Assembly: GCA_021740785.1 (NCBI GenBank)
Contig: JAIOZI010000026.1
Coordinates: 1-61,033 of the forward strand
Reading direction: 5' to 3'
Length of the DNA stretch: 61,033 bases
Source: Melioribacteraceae bacterium
GTDB lineage: Bacteria; Bacteroidota; Ignavibacteria; Ignavibacteriales; Melioribacteraceae
Shown in pieces: positions 16,218 to 24,508 of this stretch (position 1 is its first letter; each line of letters starts with the position of its first letter). A program made the position numbers and the translations under genes. The notes below the pieces were generated by a model that saw nothing but the letters and a program-made list of their open reading frames with translations, made no database searches and was not told the origin of the DNA.

Positions 16218-16455
16218 AAAAACTTTATAATTTCACCAACATATTTTACATCAATTATTTTTCAGATGCATTCGACATGTTTTAATTCACCCAATAAAAT
16301 CATTGGGAAAAGATTTTATCAGTTTTGAATTGGGAATATGATCAGCTTTAGGGAATGGAATAAAATAAGTTATCCACAGATAATTCAAAAAGCATTTCAT
16401 AATAGTCCTTTACTCCTGGATAATGAATAGGTAATTCTATTCTACCCCCTTAGTC

Positions 16456-16486
16456 ATAAAAAAAACCGCAACCAATTGATTGCGGT
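16456..16486 (-). terminator. Rho-independent terminator
   Basis: On the minus strand ACCGCAA pairs with TTGCGGT around an 8-nt loop and is followed by a run of eight T. It sits downstream of the leftward DUF1579-like gene. Confidence 0.8.
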
Positions 16487-16502
16487 AAAGAAAATTGTCG
16501 GC

Positions 16503-17075
16503 TCAGTCAGCTCGTTTGCCGACTGCAGTCATGATAGTTGTTTCTCCAAACTCCGGGAAGTCGAAGATAATTTCTAATACATAATTATTATCATCAATCA
16601 TTTTGAACAGAATTTTATAATCCATGTAATCCTTAATTGCAGGCTCATAATTTTCTCCTTTGTAAATGATTGTATTTGTTTCTTCATCAAGGTGACCTGT
16701 GGGGGTTATGCCGTAAGTTCCCATTGTGTCAAATCCATAGAGGACATAAACATTGAGCCTGTTGTCATAGCCCATAATCGTTTTGGTCTCCATTGGTTGT
16801 CCGTTGAACTCCCCTTCCGATGTCCACTCTAAAAATCTTCCGCCTAAGATTGATTTAATTTCGGATTTCACCGGACCCACGGTTTGCTCACCTTCTCCCA
16901 TGTTTGATGTATAAGTAAGCTCCCAATCACCGATATACTTTGCAAGCATTTCATGCGGTTCACCTGGTTGAGCAAGTTTAATGTATTCCTCCATTTGTTC
17001 AGGGGTGAGTTCTTGTGCGGTTATATATGAAAAACAGAATAATATAAGCAGAAATGGTATTATGAGCTTTCTCAT
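16503..17075 (-). CDS. Secreted DUF1579-family protein
   Basis: A 190-residue exported protein with a signal peptide (MRKLIIPFLLILFCFSYITAQ). The mature part matches DUF1579 proteins: an N-terminal EMLAKYIGDWELTYTSNMG, a central GGRFLEWTSEGEFNGQP and TIMGYDNRLNVYVLYGFDTMG, and a C-terminal beta-rich end. It is probably a lipocalin-like beta barrel with unknown ligand. I chose the ATG at 17075 because AAAGGAC precedes it and it gives a classical signal peptide; an in-frame ATG lies five codons upstream. It follows the ClC channel gene by 33 nt on the same strand and may share its transcript. Confidence 0.8.
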   Translation of the reverse strand: MRKLIIPFLLILFCFSYITAQELTPEQMEEYIKLAQPGEPHEMLAKYIGDWELTYTSNMGEGEQTVGPVKSEIKSILGGRFLEWTSEGEFNGQPMETKTIMGYDNRLNVYVLYGFDTMGTYGITPTGHLDEETNTIIYKGENYEPAIKDYMDYKILFKMIDDNNYVLEIIFDFPEFGETTIMTAVGKRAD

Positions 17076-17108
17076 AATTTGTCCTTTCATTTTGATTGGT
17101 AATAATTG

Positions 17109-19205
17109 TCACTCAAGATTTCTGATCATGTTAATATTTTTAATTTCGCCGGCAATCACAAGGGTATCTTTTTCATTAATGATATAATCCGGCCCGGGGA
17201 ATGCTTTTATTTTTTCAGTTCTCCCCTCGTGGGTTTTGATTGATAAAACATCAATTCCCCACTCCGATCTAATTGCCAAATCCTTGATTGATTTTCCAAT
17301 GAAAGAATCCGGAGGCTTAACTTCTGCAATCGAATAACCTTCCATAAAGTGTACATTCGTTTCTTCATCTTTCATTGAAATGCTGCTTGCTAAATTGGAA
17401 GCGATATCCCTCCGCTCGATCTCTCTTTGATAAGCATCTTGAATATCTTTGAGTCTCACCATTCCGATTAATTTATTAGAATCATAGCTGTCCACTACGG
17501 GAAGTTCTTCAAAATCATATTTACGCATACGGTCAATTGCTAATTGACAATTATCATCCGGCGTAACTTTTTCAAATTCATCCGTTGAAATATCATTTGC
17601 AATCAACAAATGCTGCAGAGAATCCTTTTCAAATAAGAAATCTTTAATTGAATTAACGGAAATCATTCCGGTTAATGTTTTATCGGCGCCGATAACAGGG
17701 AAAGTTCTGCCTTGCCCGCGAACGACTTTATTTACCACCAAATTAAAATTGTCTGCCGCATTAATAATTTCAAATCTATCCGCCGCTACATCTTTTACAA
17801 AAATCGATTCCATAATATTGGTTTCGGTTCCTTCTTTTATTTTGATGTTCCGCAGCAAGAGTTTTAGCGTATAGATAGACTCGCGTGAAAGTTTTGATGA
17901 AAGAATTGTAGAGATAATACATGTGATCATCAGAGGTAGAATTATGCGGTAATCATTGGTAAGCTCAAACACAATAATGATTGCTGTAATCGGGGCGCGT
18001 GTAGTGCCGGCAACCAATCCACCCATTGCAACAAGTGCATAAGCCCCGGGGTCTGCCGAAATATCGGGGAACAGCACGTTTACAAAATGTCCGAAGAATA
18101 CACCGAGCATTGCACCCATAAAGAGAGAAGGTGCAAATATTCCGCCCGAACCACCGCTGCCGAGTGTTAATGACGTTGCAAATATTTTAAGAAAGATTAG
18201 AGCAAAAGCCGAATACCAAAGTACATTACTATGAAGAGCCATGTTTATTGAATCATAACCTACGCCCATTATTTGCGGAAAGATAAGAGCGGTTAAACCG
18301 ATTCCCAAACCGCCGACTACCGGTTTCAAGTATTCGGGAAATTTAAAACGGTTATCGAAATAGTCTTCTGAAAAATAAAGCACCTTGATAAACAGAAAAG
18401 AGACCAAACCGGCAATTGCTCCCAAGACAAAATAGAATATTAATTCATAAGGAGTAACCAATGTGTAATGAGGCACTATGAATGCAGCGAAGTTACCTTC
18501 GAAACTATGTGATACAACCGTTGCCATAACCGAAGCGATTACTATAGGTGAAAATTGTGCTACGGCAAAATCCATCAAAATTATTTCGAGTGCAAATAAT
18601 GCGCCTGCAATCGGGGCATTAAATGCTGCTGCAATTCCGGCTGCGGCTCCGCATCCGACGAGTGTTTTCATTCGCTTGCTCGGGATTTTGAAAAACTGTC
18701 CCACCGTGCTTCCCAAACTCGCTCCGATCTGAATTATAGGTCCCTCTCTTCCAACCGAACCCCCTGTCCCGATTGTAATTGCAGATGCGAATGCTTTAAT
18801 GATTGCAACGCGCGGACGAATTTTGCCGCCTTTCAAAAGAATTGCCTGCATCACTTCGGGTACTCCGTGCCCTTTTGCTTCGGGTGCAAAAAAGTATATT
18901 AGAGGTCCGACTATCATCCCGCCGATAATCGGGGCAAGCAATATGATATACCAAGGTGCGGATAGAATATTATCTAACAGGGTTCCTCCGCCGGGAAATG
19001 AAAGAAGAGAAATTTCTTCAATCAACCAGCGAATTCCGATCGCGGCAAATCCGGCAAGGGTTCCGATTACCAATGCTACAATTATCATAAATGTATGTTC
19101 GGTAAGCTTTGCCCGCTCAATTAAGTTTACGGTTTTTTGCGATAGGGATGAATAAACACCTGAAAAAGAAAGCTGCTTCAAGAATACCTCTGATTTTACA
19201 ATCAA
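17109..19205 (-). CDS. ClC chloride channel/transporter with CBS and TrkA-C domains
   Basis: A 698-residue protein. Residues about 38-450 are the ClC membrane domain with GTGGSVGREGP (residues 146-156; the gating glutamate Glu154 is present) and GSGGSGGIFAP (second anion-site loop). Residues about 470-590 are a pair of CBS domains, and residues about 615-698 are a TrkA-C/RCK-C domain, both cytosolic ligand-sensing modules. It would move chloride, or exchange chloride for protons, under nucleotide control. The start is uncertain: a TTG at 19205 gives the full frame, but another TTG at 19181 follows AGAGG. It may share a transcript with the DUF1579 gene. Confidence 0.92.
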   Translation of the reverse strand: MIVKSEVFLKQLSFSGVYSSLSQKTVNLIERAKLTEHTFMIIVALVIGTLAGFAAIGIRWLIEEISLLSFPGGGTLLDNILSAPWYIILLAPIIGGMIVGPLIYFFAPEAKGHGVPEVMQAILLKGGKIRPRVAIIKAFASAITIGTGGSVGREGPIIQIGASLGSTVGQFFKIPSKRMKTLVGCGAAAGIAAAFNAPIAGALFALEIILMDFAVAQFSPIVIASVMATVVSHSFEGNFAAFIVPHYTLVTPYELIFYFVLGAIAGLVSFLFIKVLYFSEDYFDNRFKFPEYLKPVVGGLGIGLTALIFPQIMGVGYDSINMALHSNVLWYSAFALIFLKIFATSLTLGSGGSGGIFAPSLFMGAMLGVFFGHFVNVLFPDISADPGAYALVAMGGLVAGTTRAPITAIIIVFELTNDYRIILPLMITCIISTILSSKLSRESIYTLKLLLRNIKIKEGTETNIMESIFVKDVAADRFEIINAADNFNLVVNKVVRGQGRTFPVIGADKTLTGMISVNSIKDFLFEKDSLQHLLIANDISTDEFEKVTPDDNCQLAIDRMRKYDFEELPVVDSYDSNKLIGMVRLKDIQDAYQREIERRDIASNLASSISMKDEETNVHFMEGYSIAEVKPPDSFIGKSIKDLAIRSEWGIDVLSIKTHEGRTEKIKAFPGPDYIINEKDTLVIAGEIKNINMIRNLE

Positions 19206-19473
19206 TGAGTTTTAAAAATAGAAAGTAGAACGATAGTAAACAAATTTTGAATGGAAGAATTATGTCTAAGAAACTTAAAACAAGTAACAAGTGTCAAAAA
19301 ACAAGAAGCAAAAAGCCAGAGACTAGCTACTAGAAACCAGTGACAAGAAACCAGCAACCCCACCTACGCTATAAGGCGGCTTCCACCTACGCTTAAGAAC
19401 CAGCTTCGGTGGACAGGCCGGTGGACAGGTCGGTGGGCAGACCCGTCTCTACCTATCGGTAGACAGGTTCGTC

Positions 19474-19523
19474 AAAAACCGACTTCGCCGTGGCAGGCAA
19501 AAACCGACTTCGCCGTGGCAGGC
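19474..19523. repeat. Perfect 25-bp tandem repeat, two units
   Basis: Units 19474-19498 and 19499-19523 are identical, each AAAAACCGACTTCGCC followed by GTGGCAGGC. It is markedly more GC-rich than the surrounding DNA. Confidence 0.9.
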
Positions 19524-19549
19524 AGAAGCCAGTAACCAGTAAGAAGAAA

Positions 19550-19579
19550 TCCGCCTTTGGCGAGTTCTCGCTTTGCGGA
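19550..19579. repeat. Dispersed imperfect palindrome, copy 2
   Basis: Outer arms TCCGC/GCGGA and inner arms CGAG/CTCG, as in the copy at 680-709, with matching right flank (AAATTTCAAATAA). The two copies are in the same orientation. Confidence 0.7.
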
Positions 19580-19817
19580 GAAATTTCAAATAATTCTCAA
19601 TGAACAAATCTCAGATAAATATCAAATAACAATCATCAATTTAAATCACATAGCTTTAGCGAAGGTGATCATCATTCGTCAATAGTCATTCAGCATTCAT
19701 CAATAGTCAATCGTCAATAGTAAATCGAAAATTTTGATCGGATTAGCTTTAGCGTAATCAATAGTCAATTTCCCACTCCAAACAAAACCAAATTAATATC
19801 TGCATAAATTCAGATTT

Positions 19818-20894
19818 TTAATTGGGAAGCTGGACTTTCTCTGAGCTGATTACAGCTTCAAGAATATACCGTTCCATTATTCTAATAGGCTGGGTCATAA
19901 GAATATTATCATCGAAATTTCCGCCGGTGAACACAACCGTCAGATTTAAATCGGGACATACGAATATAAACTGACCTCCATTGCCGAAAGCATAGAAGGA
20001 TTTGATTTTTCGTTCTTCGGTTTGGAATATTCTATTCCACCAAAAATATCCATAATACGTCCCCCACTTAGAATTTTGAGCATGAATTTGAGTCCGGACT
20101 GATTTCCGAATCCACTCAGAAGATATGATCTGCTTATCTTTCCATTTTCCTTCATTTAGGTATAACTGCCCTAGTTTTAACATATCCCGCGGTTTCCACT
20201 CAGTGCTGTTTCCTCCGCTCTCAATTTGCAGCAAGGAATCCAGGTAATGATACTCAAATTCATCGATGGACAAGCCCGAGGCAGCTTCAATTATTTTTTC
20301 CGATACAACTACATTTGCATCATTATACATCCAGTATGTCCCGGGTTCAAATGAAGCAGTTAGATTAAAATATTTTTCTACAATTCCTGGTGGAATCAGA
20401 ACATCCTTAATACATTTGTTTTCCTTATCGGAAACACCGCAATCAAGTCCCGACGCCATAGTGAGTAAGTTTTTTATAGTTATGTTTTGCTTCCTCGTAT
20501 CGCTAATTCTCTTGCTTAGTTCGGGAAAAAAATCAAGGACCCTTTCATTTACATCAGCAATAATCCCTTGATCAATTGCAATTCCGATTAATGCTGAGGT
20601 TATACTTTTTCCCAGTGATTTAAGCAGATGCTTTTTCTCTCTTGAATATCCATTGAAGTAGGATTCGCTTACCAGCTTACCGTTTTTAGCAATCAGCAGC
20701 GAATGAAGATTTTTGAATTGTCCTGTTTGAATTTTGTGCAGCAATTCGTTAATGACTGCCGGGTTTAATCCTTCATTTTCTAATGAAGAAATTTCCCATC
20801 CGTCATTAATATCAACCGGTTCATAAATTATTGTTCTTTTTACAGGTGTGCATGATAACAGGAGAATTAATAATATAATCGAATATTTACACAC
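19818..20894 (-). CDS. Lipoprotein serine hydrolase (beta-lactamase family)
   Basis: A 358-residue envelope protein. The start is a GTG; residues 1-15 form a lipoprotein signal with lipobox LLSC (Cys15). The hydrolase motifs are SxxK as SLGK, the Tyr motif as YNDAN, and the third motif as GNGG (instead of HGG or KTG). This fits the 6-aminohexanoate-hydrolase/esterase-like branch of class C serine hydrolases. Substrate unknown. It is unrelated in detail to the longer membrane-anchored hydrolase at 4335, which belongs to the same superfamily. It is a monocistronic gene placed between a repeat region and a terminator. Confidence 0.85.
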   Translation of the reverse strand: MCKYSIILLILLLSCTPVKRTIIYEPVDINDGWEISSLENEGLNPAVINELLHKIQTGQFKNLHSLLIAKNGKLVSESYFNGYSREKKHLLKSLGKSITSALIGIAIDQGIIADVNERVLDFFPELSKRISDTRKQNITIKNLLTMASGLDCGVSDKENKCIKDVLIPPGIVEKYFNLTASFEPGTYWMYNDANVVVSEKIIEAASGLSIDEFEYHYLDSLLQIESGGNSTEWKPRDMLKLGQLYLNEGKWKDKQIISSEWIRKSVRTQIHAQNSKWGTYYGYFWWNRIFQTEERKIKSFYAFGNGGQFIFVCPDLNLTVVFTGGNFDDNILMTQPIRIMERYILEAVISSEKVQLPN

Positions 20895-20955
20895 GGCAAT
20901 ACCTTTAGAAGATTTAATTCAAACTTATTCAAAAAGAAGTGAATGCCGCAAGATA

Positions 20956-20989
20956 AAAAGCCCGGCTCCGCATAGGATGCCAGGCTTTT
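20956..20989 (-). terminator. Terminator hairpin
   Basis: AAAAGCCCGGC and GCCAGGCTTTT pair with one mismatch around a 12-nt loop, with T-runs in both directions. It lies just after the leftward TlpA-like gene. Confidence 0.75.
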
Positions 20990-21006
20990 GTACCAGTAAT
21001 TTTATG

Positions 21007-22896
21007 TTAATTAATCATTGAGATCATTGCAGAAAGTTCATCAACCAAATGATCCGTGTTGCCGCCGAAGCCAACACTCTTGAACCGGATGTTTCCATTC
21101 CCGTCTATTATAAACTTTGTAGGAATTCCGGATACCTTGAAATCGGTAACAACTTTATTTTCCGTATCCATCAAAACATGAAACGGATAATTGTTATTTG
21201 TGATGAAATCTTTTGCATTTTTCACTTTATCATCAACGTTTTCCCATGTATTTACAAATAGGAAATGAACATTTTCATCATCAGAAAATTTTTCAACTGC
21301 TTTTTTCATACCCGGGAATGAGTTCAAACAGGGTCCGCACCAAGTTGCCCAGAAATCAACAATTACCGCCTTGCCTTTATAATCAGCAAGAGAAACCTCT
21401 TTTCCATCTACATCGGTGAGGGTAAACTGCGGTGCCGGTTCTTCAATCATTTCTTTCTTTAAATCCGATATTAATTCAGATTCTGCTTTCGACTCCAATG
21501 CAGCCAGGTATTCTTCAAAACCGCTATCACCCTTAACTTCGGCATAAGCTGTTTTTAAATGGACTTTCATTTCTTCGGTTGCATTCCCGGTCTTAAAAAA
21601 GTTATCGATTGCGCCCATCGCTGCTTGGTAATCATTGGCTTCCATAAGTACGTTTACATAAAGAGCCGCCAAATCCTGTTCAAGGTAATAATCCTCTGTT
21701 AGGTTAACAGCGTTGCTTAAATTCATTTTTGCTTCGTTAAGTTTTCCTAATTTGTACTGCGCATTACCCAGACCAAAATAATTCAACCCGGCATAATACT
21801 CGCGACTTGTTTTCCATTCCTCTTCCGTCATTGTGCTCGGTAGTTCTTCCGAGGGATTTTTCAACTCGGCATTCGCTTTTTCAACACCTTTTTCAGCGAT
21901 TGCCAAAGCGGCTTCCGGATTTTCATCTCCCTCAAGTATTCTGTTGACAGCATAATAAAAATAATATTCGTTTATTTTTTCGGTATTGCCGAGAATAAAA
22001 TCTTTTGCATCAGAATACTCTCCTGCATCAAGTTGAGATCGAAGTATTCCGAAATACATTCCTTCTATATATTTGCCGTCAGGAAACTGTGCTGCATATT
22101 CCTCGGCAATTTTCATTTTATCATCCAATGATTCAGCTTCACGAAAAGCTTGATATTTCAGTCCTTGTGCATAATCACCTTCCGGATATTTTTCCAAAAG
22201 CATTTCTTCATATTTTTGTCTTTCTTCTTCAACTTCAGTTCTTCCGGCAAGTAACTCCAAATCCTTTTCAGTCAACTCTTCTTTTTCCTTCAGTTCACCC
22301 AAGGCAATACTTGTAACCTCAGCAATGGCTTCAGGATCGACACGCTGCACAACACTTAAATACAGACTAAGATAATCTGGTTTTACCTGGGGATTTTCAC
22401 CAAACTCTTCCTCGAACATTTTACGGGCAATTTCTCTATCCGGTTCAACTCCGGCAGATCTTATCCATGAATAATACCCGGTTGCCAGACCTGCTTTATA
22501 ACCCGGAACGACATTGCCTTCCTCGTTGTGCATTGTAATAAAATAACCGTTTCCCTCGTTACTGTCTTCGGTATCACCGCTCTTGAATTTTACAACTGCA
22601 CCGAGTGATCCTTCTTCCGGTTTAAACTTTGCAATCCAGCCGCCGTCTTCCTTCTTCATCGGCACCGCGGTCGTTTTATCGATATTATTACTGAATTGGT
22701 AAAATACAGCATCAATTTTATCTGAATCAGCTAATTTCGTATCGGTAGAATTAAACAGAACTGTTATCTCTTCACCGGATTTAGGTTTTTCCGGTACGGT
22801 TGAAAATTTCTTATCAAAATTATAGTCCGGTCCGCATGCAAATAATATAGCAAGGGATAACATCCCGGTTAATAAGTATACTTTACTTCTACTCAT
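21007..22896 (-). CDS. TlpA-like thioredoxin lipoprotein with helical repeats
   Basis: A 629-residue lipoprotein (lipobox LFAC near residue 21). The N-terminal part (about 25-130) is beta-rich, the middle (about 150-480) is made of helical repeats of TPR character, and the C-terminal part (about 490-629) is a TlpA/ResA-type thioredoxin. The redox motif is WCGPC (residues 519-523) and the cis-proline is in SGIPT (about residue 592). It would reduce or exchange disulfides in the periplasm, as in cytochrome or outer-membrane protein maturation. AGGAG precedes the ATG at 22896. Single-gene unit ending at a terminator. Confidence 0.88.
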   Translation of the reverse strand: MSRSKVYLLTGMLSLAILFACGPDYNFDKKFSTVPEKPKSGEEITVLFNSTDTKLADSDKIDAVFYQFSNNIDKTTAVPMKKEDGGWIAKFKPEEGSLGAVVKFKSGDTEDSNEGNGYFITMHNEEGNVVPGYKAGLATGYYSWIRSAGVEPDREIARKMFEEEFGENPQVKPDYLSLYLSVVQRVDPEAIAEVTSIALGELKEKEELTEKDLELLAGRTEVEEERQKYEEMLLEKYPEGDYAQGLKYQAFREAESLDDKMKIAEEYAAQFPDGKYIEGMYFGILRSQLDAGEYSDAKDFILGNTEKINEYYFYYAVNRILEGDENPEAALAIAEKGVEKANAELKNPSEELPSTMTEEEWKTSREYYAGLNYFGLGNAQYKLGKLNEAKMNLSNAVNLTEDYYLEQDLAALYVNVLMEANDYQAAMGAIDNFFKTGNATEEMKVHLKTAYAEVKGDSGFEEYLAALESKAESELISDLKKEMIEEPAPQFTLTDVDGKEVSLADYKGKAVIVDFWATWCGPCLNSFPGMKKAVEKFSDDENVHFLFVNTWENVDDKVKNAKDFITNNNYPFHVLMDTENKVVTDFKVSGIPTKFIIDGNGNIRFKSVGFGGNTDHLVDELSAMISMIN

Positions 22897-23137
22897 ATTC
22901 GACTCCTAAAACTATTTGAGGTTTTGTTTGACGTTAAAAATAAAGGTAATTAAACAGAAAACCAAAGAGTTGGTTATACTAATTGTTCATTGTTGAAAAT
23001 TATTTTCGATAATAATTGTGTGTCTACAACGAGCGGCTTGGGAATTTTCCCGGCTCCGGGATGTGACCTAGTATACTATTTCTAAATACACTGAATCTTT
23101 TTATTTGTTAAATTGTTACATACGAAAAGAGAAGTCT

Positions 23138-23530
23138 ATGAATGATACCGAATTAAAATATTTTACAGTACACGAAGCCCAAAAAACACTTCCGCTGGTA
23201 AAGCAGATAGTGAAAGATATTTTAGATAAAAGCTTTGAAATAAGAACTATCGCAGAATCACTGGGCGGTGATACGGAAAACAACGAAGAAGTTGAACGTT
23301 TGAAAACTAAACTGAACGGTTATCTCGATGAATTGGAAGAGATAGGCTGTTTCTTTAAGGATTGGAATTTCAGTATTGGTCTTGTAGATTTTCCGGCGAA
23401 AATTAATGATGAATACGTCTACCTATGTTGGCGAAGCGATGAAGAAAAGATCAAACATTATCATGGAATTTATGAAGGATTTGCAGGCAGAAAAGAAATC
23501 CCGCCTGAATATTTTGAAGATGAAAATTAA
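23138..23530 (+). CDS. DUF2203 family protein
   Basis: A 130-residue cytoplasmic protein with the DUF2203 pattern: FTVHEAQKTLPLVKQIVKDI at the N-terminus, a helical middle, then DELEEIGCFFKDWNFSIGLVDFPA, and the C-terminal VYLCWRSDEEKIKHYHGIYEGFAGRKEIP. The role of the family is unknown. I chose the ATG at 23138, which removes an 11-residue leader that would start at a TTG. It ends at a strong terminator and converges on the OsmC gene. Confidence 0.85.
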   Translation: MNDTELKYFTVHEAQKTLPLVKQIVKDILDKSFEIRTIAESLGGDTENNEEVERLKTKLNGYLDELEEIGCFFKDWNFSIGLVDFPAKINDEYVYLCWRSDEEKIKHYHGIYEGFAGRKEIPPEYFEDEN

Positions 23531-23533
23531 TCA

Positions 23534-23565
23534 GGAACCCGTTTTATGACGGGTTCCATTTTCTT
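23534..23565 (+). terminator. Rho-independent terminator
   Basis: GGAACCCGT and ACGGGTTCC form a perfect 9-bp stem with a 6-nt loop, followed by ATTTTCTTAT. It ends the DUF2203 gene and may serve the convergent OsmC gene too. Confidence 0.85.
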
Positions 23566-23570
23566 ATAAA

Positions 23571-24002
23571 TTATTCTCCGCTGTCCACAATTTTGTATGA
23601 ATGCGTTATTTCCATTGCTTTTTCAAACATAATCGTTACGCCGCAGTATTTTGTCTGCGATAACTCAATCGCTCTTTCAACATCACTTTCCTTAATGCCC
23701 TTTCCGCGGAACACAAATTCAATATGCATTTTTGTATAAACTTTAGGGTGTTCATCTGTAGATTCTGCCGATATGTTCATTTCGAATCCGTCTAACTTAA
23801 CACGTTTCTTCTGTAGAATAGACGCAACGTCGCTCCCGGTGCAGCCGCCTAATCCAAGCATCAATAATTCTTTCGGTCTTATTGCTGCGTTGCTGCCGCC
23901 AAACTGTTCTGGACCATCCATCATAACCCAGTTGTTAGAATCGGTTTTTCCTGCAAAGGTTATTCCGTTTAATTGTTTTATAAATGCCTTATGCTGAGCC
24001 AT
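23571..24002 (-). CDS. OsmC family peroxide/thiol protein
   Basis: A 143-residue OsmC-fold protein. The two conserved redox cysteines are Cys54 (GLGGCTGSDV) and Cys120 (KYCGV), both present, so thiol-based reduction of organic hydroperoxides is possible, though the YhfA-type branch has an unclear role. AAGGAG precedes the ATG at 24002. It follows the cytosine deaminase gene by 18 nt and probably shares the operon with the permease and deaminase. Confidence 0.88.
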   Translation of the reverse strand: MAQHKAFIKQLNGITFAGKTDSNNWVMMDGPEQFGGSNAAIRPKELLMLGLGGCTGSDVASILQKKRVKLDGFEMNISAESTDEHPKVYTKMHIEFVFRGKGIKESDVERAIELSQTKYCGVTIMFEKAMEITHSYKIVDSGE

Positions 24003-24020
24003 TATTTCTCCTTTGATTTA

Positions 24021-24464
24021 TTATTCGCCTATATCTTCATTCCATAATTCCGGTTTGGAAGATATGAAATTTTTCATCAGTGAGATGCATTCATCATCAT
24101 TAAGATGCACAATTTCTACTCCGCGCGATTGAACATATTCTTCGGGACCTTTAAACGTTATATTTTCACCAATTACCACTCTGGGAATTTTATACAATAA
24201 TGCCGTTCCGCTGCACATATCGCATGGAGAGAGTGTTGAATATAGCGTTGCTCGTTGATAATCTTTAGCAGTCAATCTTCCTGCATTTTCGATACAGTCC
24301 ATTTCGGCATGAAGAATTGCGCTGCCGTTTTGCATGCGGCGGTTGTGCCCCCGTCCTACTATTTTATCATCAATTACGAGAACAGATCCTATCGGAATTC
24401 CGCCTTCTTCCAATCCTTTTTTCGCTTCTTCAATTGCCGCCTTCATAAATTCAGTGTGTGACAT
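24021..24464 (-). CDS. Cytosine deaminase, fungal Fcy1-like
   Basis: A 147-residue zinc deaminase. Zinc ligands are His52 (HAE motif with catalytic Glu54) and Cys81/Cys84 (LSPCDMC). The protein matches, as I recall it, the small yeast cytosine deaminase Fcy1 along nearly its full length: GGIPIGSVLVIDDKIVGRGHN, IPRVVIGENITFKG and the shared end WNEDIGE. That differs from the larger amidohydrolase CodA of most bacteria. The reaction would be cytosine to uracil and ammonia. It lies 44 nt after an AzgA-like nucleobase permease gene on the same strand, which supports a role in nucleobase salvage. GGAG precedes the ATG. Confidence 0.85.
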   Translation of the reverse strand: MSHTEFMKAAIEEAKKGLEEGGIPIGSVLVIDDKIVGRGHNRRMQNGSAILHAEMDCIENAGRLTAKDYQRATLYSTLSPCDMCSGTALLYKIPRVVIGENITFKGPEEYVQSRGVEIVHLNDDECISLMKNFISSKPELWNEDIGE

Positions 24465-24508
24465 GTTTACTCCGGTTTATTTAGAGTGATCAGTTAACTG
24501 TAATCTTA

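Larger units (their letters stand above)
19206..19817. other. Second repeat-rich intergenic region
   Basis: No gene seen in 612 bp. Contents from left to right: a stretch of degenerate short units of the type AACCAG/AACAAG (about 19275-19360); a GC-richer block with TCCACCTACGCT and GGTGGACAGG units (19366-19440); a hairpin block CTCTACCTATCGGTAGACAG (19447-19466) related to the tandem repeat at 1034-1192; a perfect 25-bp tandem repeat (19474-19523); a second palindrome copy (19550-19579); and degenerate CAATAGTCAAT units (19670-19770). This is a hot spot for short repeats, not functional coding DNA. Confidence 0.75.

Noticed and set aside
16488-16500. ATTGTCGG near 16493 as a third MITE terminus
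   Set aside because: Only 8 to 9 bases match the 15-bp terminus, there is no partner arm at 96 bp, and the stretch lies directly after a terminator.
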